Program-made: the position numbers and the translations under genes | Assembly: GCA_029212905.1 (NCBI GenBank) | Contig: JARGPB010000034.1 | Span: 1-16,516, forward strand | Source: Thalassovita sp. | GTDB lineage: Bacteria > Pseudomonadota > Alphaproteobacteria > Rhodobacterales > Rhodobacteraceae | DNA: 16,516 bases | Direction: 5' to 3' | Shown here: positions 15,425 to 16,516 of the stretch, piece after piece | Position numbering within the stretch: the stretch's first letter is position 1 | Layout: each line of letters begins with the position of its first letter | The notes under the pieces: generated by a model | What the model was told of the DNA's origin: nothing | What the model saw: only the letters and a program-made list of their open reading frames with translations | Database searches by the model: none

Positions 15425-15454
15425 TAATTACCAGTCGGTAACCTAAATCAACAA
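15425..15454 (-). promoter_or_regulatory. Predicted sigma-70-type promoter of the ten-gene operon
   Basis: On the minus strand TTGTTG (-35-like, 15449-15454) is followed after 18 bases by TAATTA (-10-like, 15425-15430). It lies in an AT-rich island 37 bp upstream of the GTG of the first gene, and nothing else upstream looks better. The two hexamers are imperfect and the spacing is one base longer than ideal, consistent with a controlled rather than strong promoter. Confidence 0.45.
15428..15441. promoter_or_regulatory. Candidate TetR-type operator (palindrome) overlapping the promoter
   Basis: TTACCAGTCGGTAA has perfectly symmetric 5-bp arms (TTACC/GGTAA) around four central bases. It overlaps the -10-like hexamer and the spacer of the predicted promoter, the classic position for a repressor. 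Short palindromes with ACC and GGT half-sites are common for TetR-family regulators of acyl-CoA catabolism. The TetR gene at 903-1526 is the only regulator in the window and is the natural candidate, but this link is inference. Confidence 0.45.
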
Positions 15455-15479
15455 CTTTTTTCCAATGTTTAACAAAGCC

Positions 15480-15495
15480 TTATCTGGTCGGCTAA
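15480..15495. promoter_or_regulatory. Possible second, degenerate operator site
   Basis: TTATCTGGTCGGCTAA shares GTCGG and flanking TTA/TAA with the palindrome at 15428-15441, but its symmetry is imperfect. Its centre is about 53 bp from the first site's centre, close to five helical turns. It could be an auxiliary site for the same repressor, or chance. Confidence 0.22.
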
Positions 15496-15863
15496 TTTTG
15501 CGCTGGGATTTATTCAGATCAAATTGAAAGATCAGGGGTCGACCGCATTCGATTCGAAAGACCCAGTTTTGGTGCTGCGGTTGGCTTTCAGGTCATCCGC
15601 GCAATGCCTTCCGAAATGGCACGCGAGATGTCGTGATCCCATAACTTCATCTCCCCCCCCAAATCGTAGGGAAACGCGGATCCTGATCATCACCGTATGC
15701 CAGAAGTATACCGGTGAGCACCGCACGGCCCGAAATGCGGGGTGACTAGATAAGTGGGGGTATGTCCAACACATGCCCCAAAATCAAGGAGCTCTCCGCA
15801 AGCAATGATTTCGACAGAAAATCAGCGGTGAGTTCTAATCTGTGGATGAACACATGGGGAAAA

Positions 15864-15953
15864 TGGCGGAGCGACAGGGATTCGAACCCTGGAGACGGTC
15901 TCCCGCCTACACACTTTCCAGGCGTGCGCCTTCGACCACTCGGCCACCGCTCC
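15864..15953 (-). tRNA. tRNA-Ser (anticodon GGA)
   Basis: The minus strand reads as a complete 90-nt class II tRNA. The acceptor GGAGCGG pairs with TCGCTCC (one G-U), followed by discriminator G and an encoded CCA. The D-arm GGCCGAGTGGTCGAAGGC is typical of serine tRNAs. The anticodon GGA (15917-15919) lies in CTGGAAA, the long variable arm contains the GGAGACCGTCTCC hairpin, and the T-arm has GGTTCGAATCC. It decodes UCU and UCC. It lies downstream of the broken AlaX gene on the same strand, and the bases after CCA are TTTTCCCC. I see no duplicated tRNA 3' end in the window that would mark an integrated element. Confidence 0.97.
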
Positions 15954-16005
15954 GTGCTGCGCTCTTTAGCGTTTCCCGGCAGGGAGGCGCAAGAGGCAAA
16001 ACGCG

Positions 16006-16431
16006 TTAATTCTCAAGATGAAGGTTGACCCGGCGGTTCTGCCGCCCCTTCTTCTCGATCTTGCCGATCCGCACCCCGCCGATCTCGGATGAGCGCGCGA
16101 CATGTGTGCCTCCGCAAGGTTGAAGATCGACTTGGTTGGCCCCTTTGCCAATTGCCACAAGACGCACCTGCCCGCTCCCGGTTGGCGGCTTGACTGACAT
16201 CGTCTTGACGAGTGCTGGATTGGCCGCAAGGTCCTCGTCGCTGATCCATTGATCCCAAACCACGAGATCACGTTCAATCAATGCGTTAAGGGCCTCTTCA
16301 AGCGCCTCTCGATCCTCTGGGGCATCAGGCATGTCGAAATCGAGGCGCCCTTTTTCCGAACTGATAGAGCCCCCCGTCACCGGCAGCGGAATAGCGACGG
16401 ACAGAAGATGAAGCGCCGTATGCACCCGCAT
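16006..16431 (-). CDS. alaX: Alanyl-tRNA editing protein (AlaX), 5'-truncated fragment
   Basis: This is the C-terminal part of a freestanding AlaX editing protein, which hydrolyses mischarged Ser- or Gly-tRNA(Ala). From the ATG at 16431 there are 141 residues. The zinc-binding HxxxH (His4 and His8 in HTALHLL) and CxxxH (Cys106 and His110 in CGGTH) are both intact, with the family segment VTGGSISSEKGRLDFD between. Full-length relatives have an N-terminal beta-barrel domain before this, which is missing. The frame stays family-like upstream of the ATG (EIDWERRHRH, to 16461) and then runs into the inverted repeat and a stop at 16504-16506. The ATG at 16431 is therefore an internal methionine, not the native start. 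The gene was probably cut by an insertion sequence. Whether the remaining editing domain is expressed is unknown. Confidence 0.85.
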   Translation of the reverse strand: MRVHTALHLLSVAIPLPVTGGSISSEKGRLDFDMPDAPEDREALEEALNALIERDLVVWDQWISDEDLAANPALVKTMSVKPPTGSGQVRLVAIGKGANQVDLQPCGGTHVARSSEIGGVRIGKIEKKGRQNRRVNLHLEN

Positions 16432-16461
16432 ATGGCGGTGGCGCCGCTCCCAATCGATCTC

Positions 16462-16488
16462 TTGTCGTAGTACCCTAATAAAAGAGAA
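16462..16488. repeat. Terminal inverted repeat, right copy (pairs with 30-56)
   Basis: This arm begins TTGTCGTAGTACCC at the junction with the AlaX fragment and matches the reverse complement of 30-56 at 24 of 27 bases. Similarity ends precisely at the AlaX codons on one side and is lost after 27 bp on the other. Confidence 0.7.
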
Positions 16489-16516
16489 ATTACCGCTTCT
16501 GGCCTATTTTGGCGAT
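16462..16516. mobile_element. Insertion-sequence end (right edge), partial
   Basis: This AT-rich 55-bp tail interrupts the AlaX frame after family-like codons ending at 16461. It opens with the inverted repeat and then differs from the left-edge sequence, as expected if the two edges are the opposite ends of one insertion-sequence type. No transposase reading frame is included, so family and size are unknown. Confidence 0.6.

Larger units (their letters stand above)
15389..15863. other. Gene-free 475-bp region between the operon and tRNA-Ser
   Basis: The operon-proximal part (15421-15500) is AT-rich and holds the predicted promoter and two palindromic sites listed separately. The remainder (about 15500-15863) has short open frames on both strands, but none with a family resemblance or a ribosome-binding site. 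It contains a run of eight C residues near 15653-15660. I see no RNA gene, repeat or terminator that I can support there. Confidence 0.6.

Noticed and set aside
15524..15774. Short open frames on both strands in the gene-free region
   Set aside because: They overlap each other, lack ribosome-binding sites and have no recognisable features.
15762..16028. Plus-strand open frame crossing the tRNA-Ser
   Set aside because: Its middle (SDRDSNPGDG) is simply the antisense translation of the tRNA, a common false gene call.
1..16516. CRISPR arrays, defence systems, toxin-antitoxin pairs, phage genes and tRNA-associated attachment sites
   Set aside because: No direct-repeat arrays, no such protein families and no duplicated tRNA 3' end were seen. 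The only mobile signal is the pair of edge repeats.

Overview
The window reads as a piece of an alphaproteobacterial chromosome, most likely a Roseobacter-type Rhodobacteraceae. This placement is inferred from the moderately GC-rich sequence, tightly packed overlapping genes and the protein families present; nothing in the window proves it. Apart from the first gene fragment, every gene lies on the minus strand.

Layout from right to left, in the direction of transcription: a 5'-truncated alanyl-tRNA editing gene (16006-16461), a tRNA-Ser(GGA) (15864-15953), a gene-free 475-bp control region, and a tightly spaced block of ten genes (15388 down to 4898). The block runs crotonase, SCP2-type thiolase, acyl-CoA dehydrogenase, short-chain dehydrogenase, LivH, LivM, LivG, LivF, acyl-CoA synthetase and periplasmic binding protein, and closes with a terminator hairpin at 4851-4883. 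A second two-gene unit follows (coniferyl-aldehyde-dehydrogenase-like ALDH, then GMC alcohol oxidoreductase) and ends in a hairpin at 1590-1617. Next come a TetR regulator (903-1526) and, facing it, a 5'-truncated DegT/PglE-like aminotransferase (83-817).

Taken together this looks like a complete catabolic module for an unidentified alcohol, aldehyde or carboxylic acid. The GMC enzyme and ALDH would oxidise an alcohol to an acid, the Liv-type ABC importer would take up substrate, the AMP-forming ligase would make the CoA thioester, and the dehydrogenase, crotonase, SDR and thiolase would carry out beta-oxidation. Three of these enzymes differ from the textbook enzymes at key active-site positions: Asp for Glu in the acyl-CoA dehydrogenase, His for Glu in the crotonase, and no second cysteine in the thiolase. 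This hints at a non-standard substrate or chemistry. A palindrome sits inside the predicted promoter of the ten-gene block and is a good candidate operator for a TetR-type repressor, possibly the one encoded here.

Both edges of the window end in a 27-bp imperfect inverted repeat (24 of 27 matching), and a gene is broken at each. The outermost 55-56 bp at each side are therefore best read as opposite ends of an insertion sequence, probably where an assembly contig stopped. I found no CRISPR array, phage genes, toxin-antitoxin pair or defence system.
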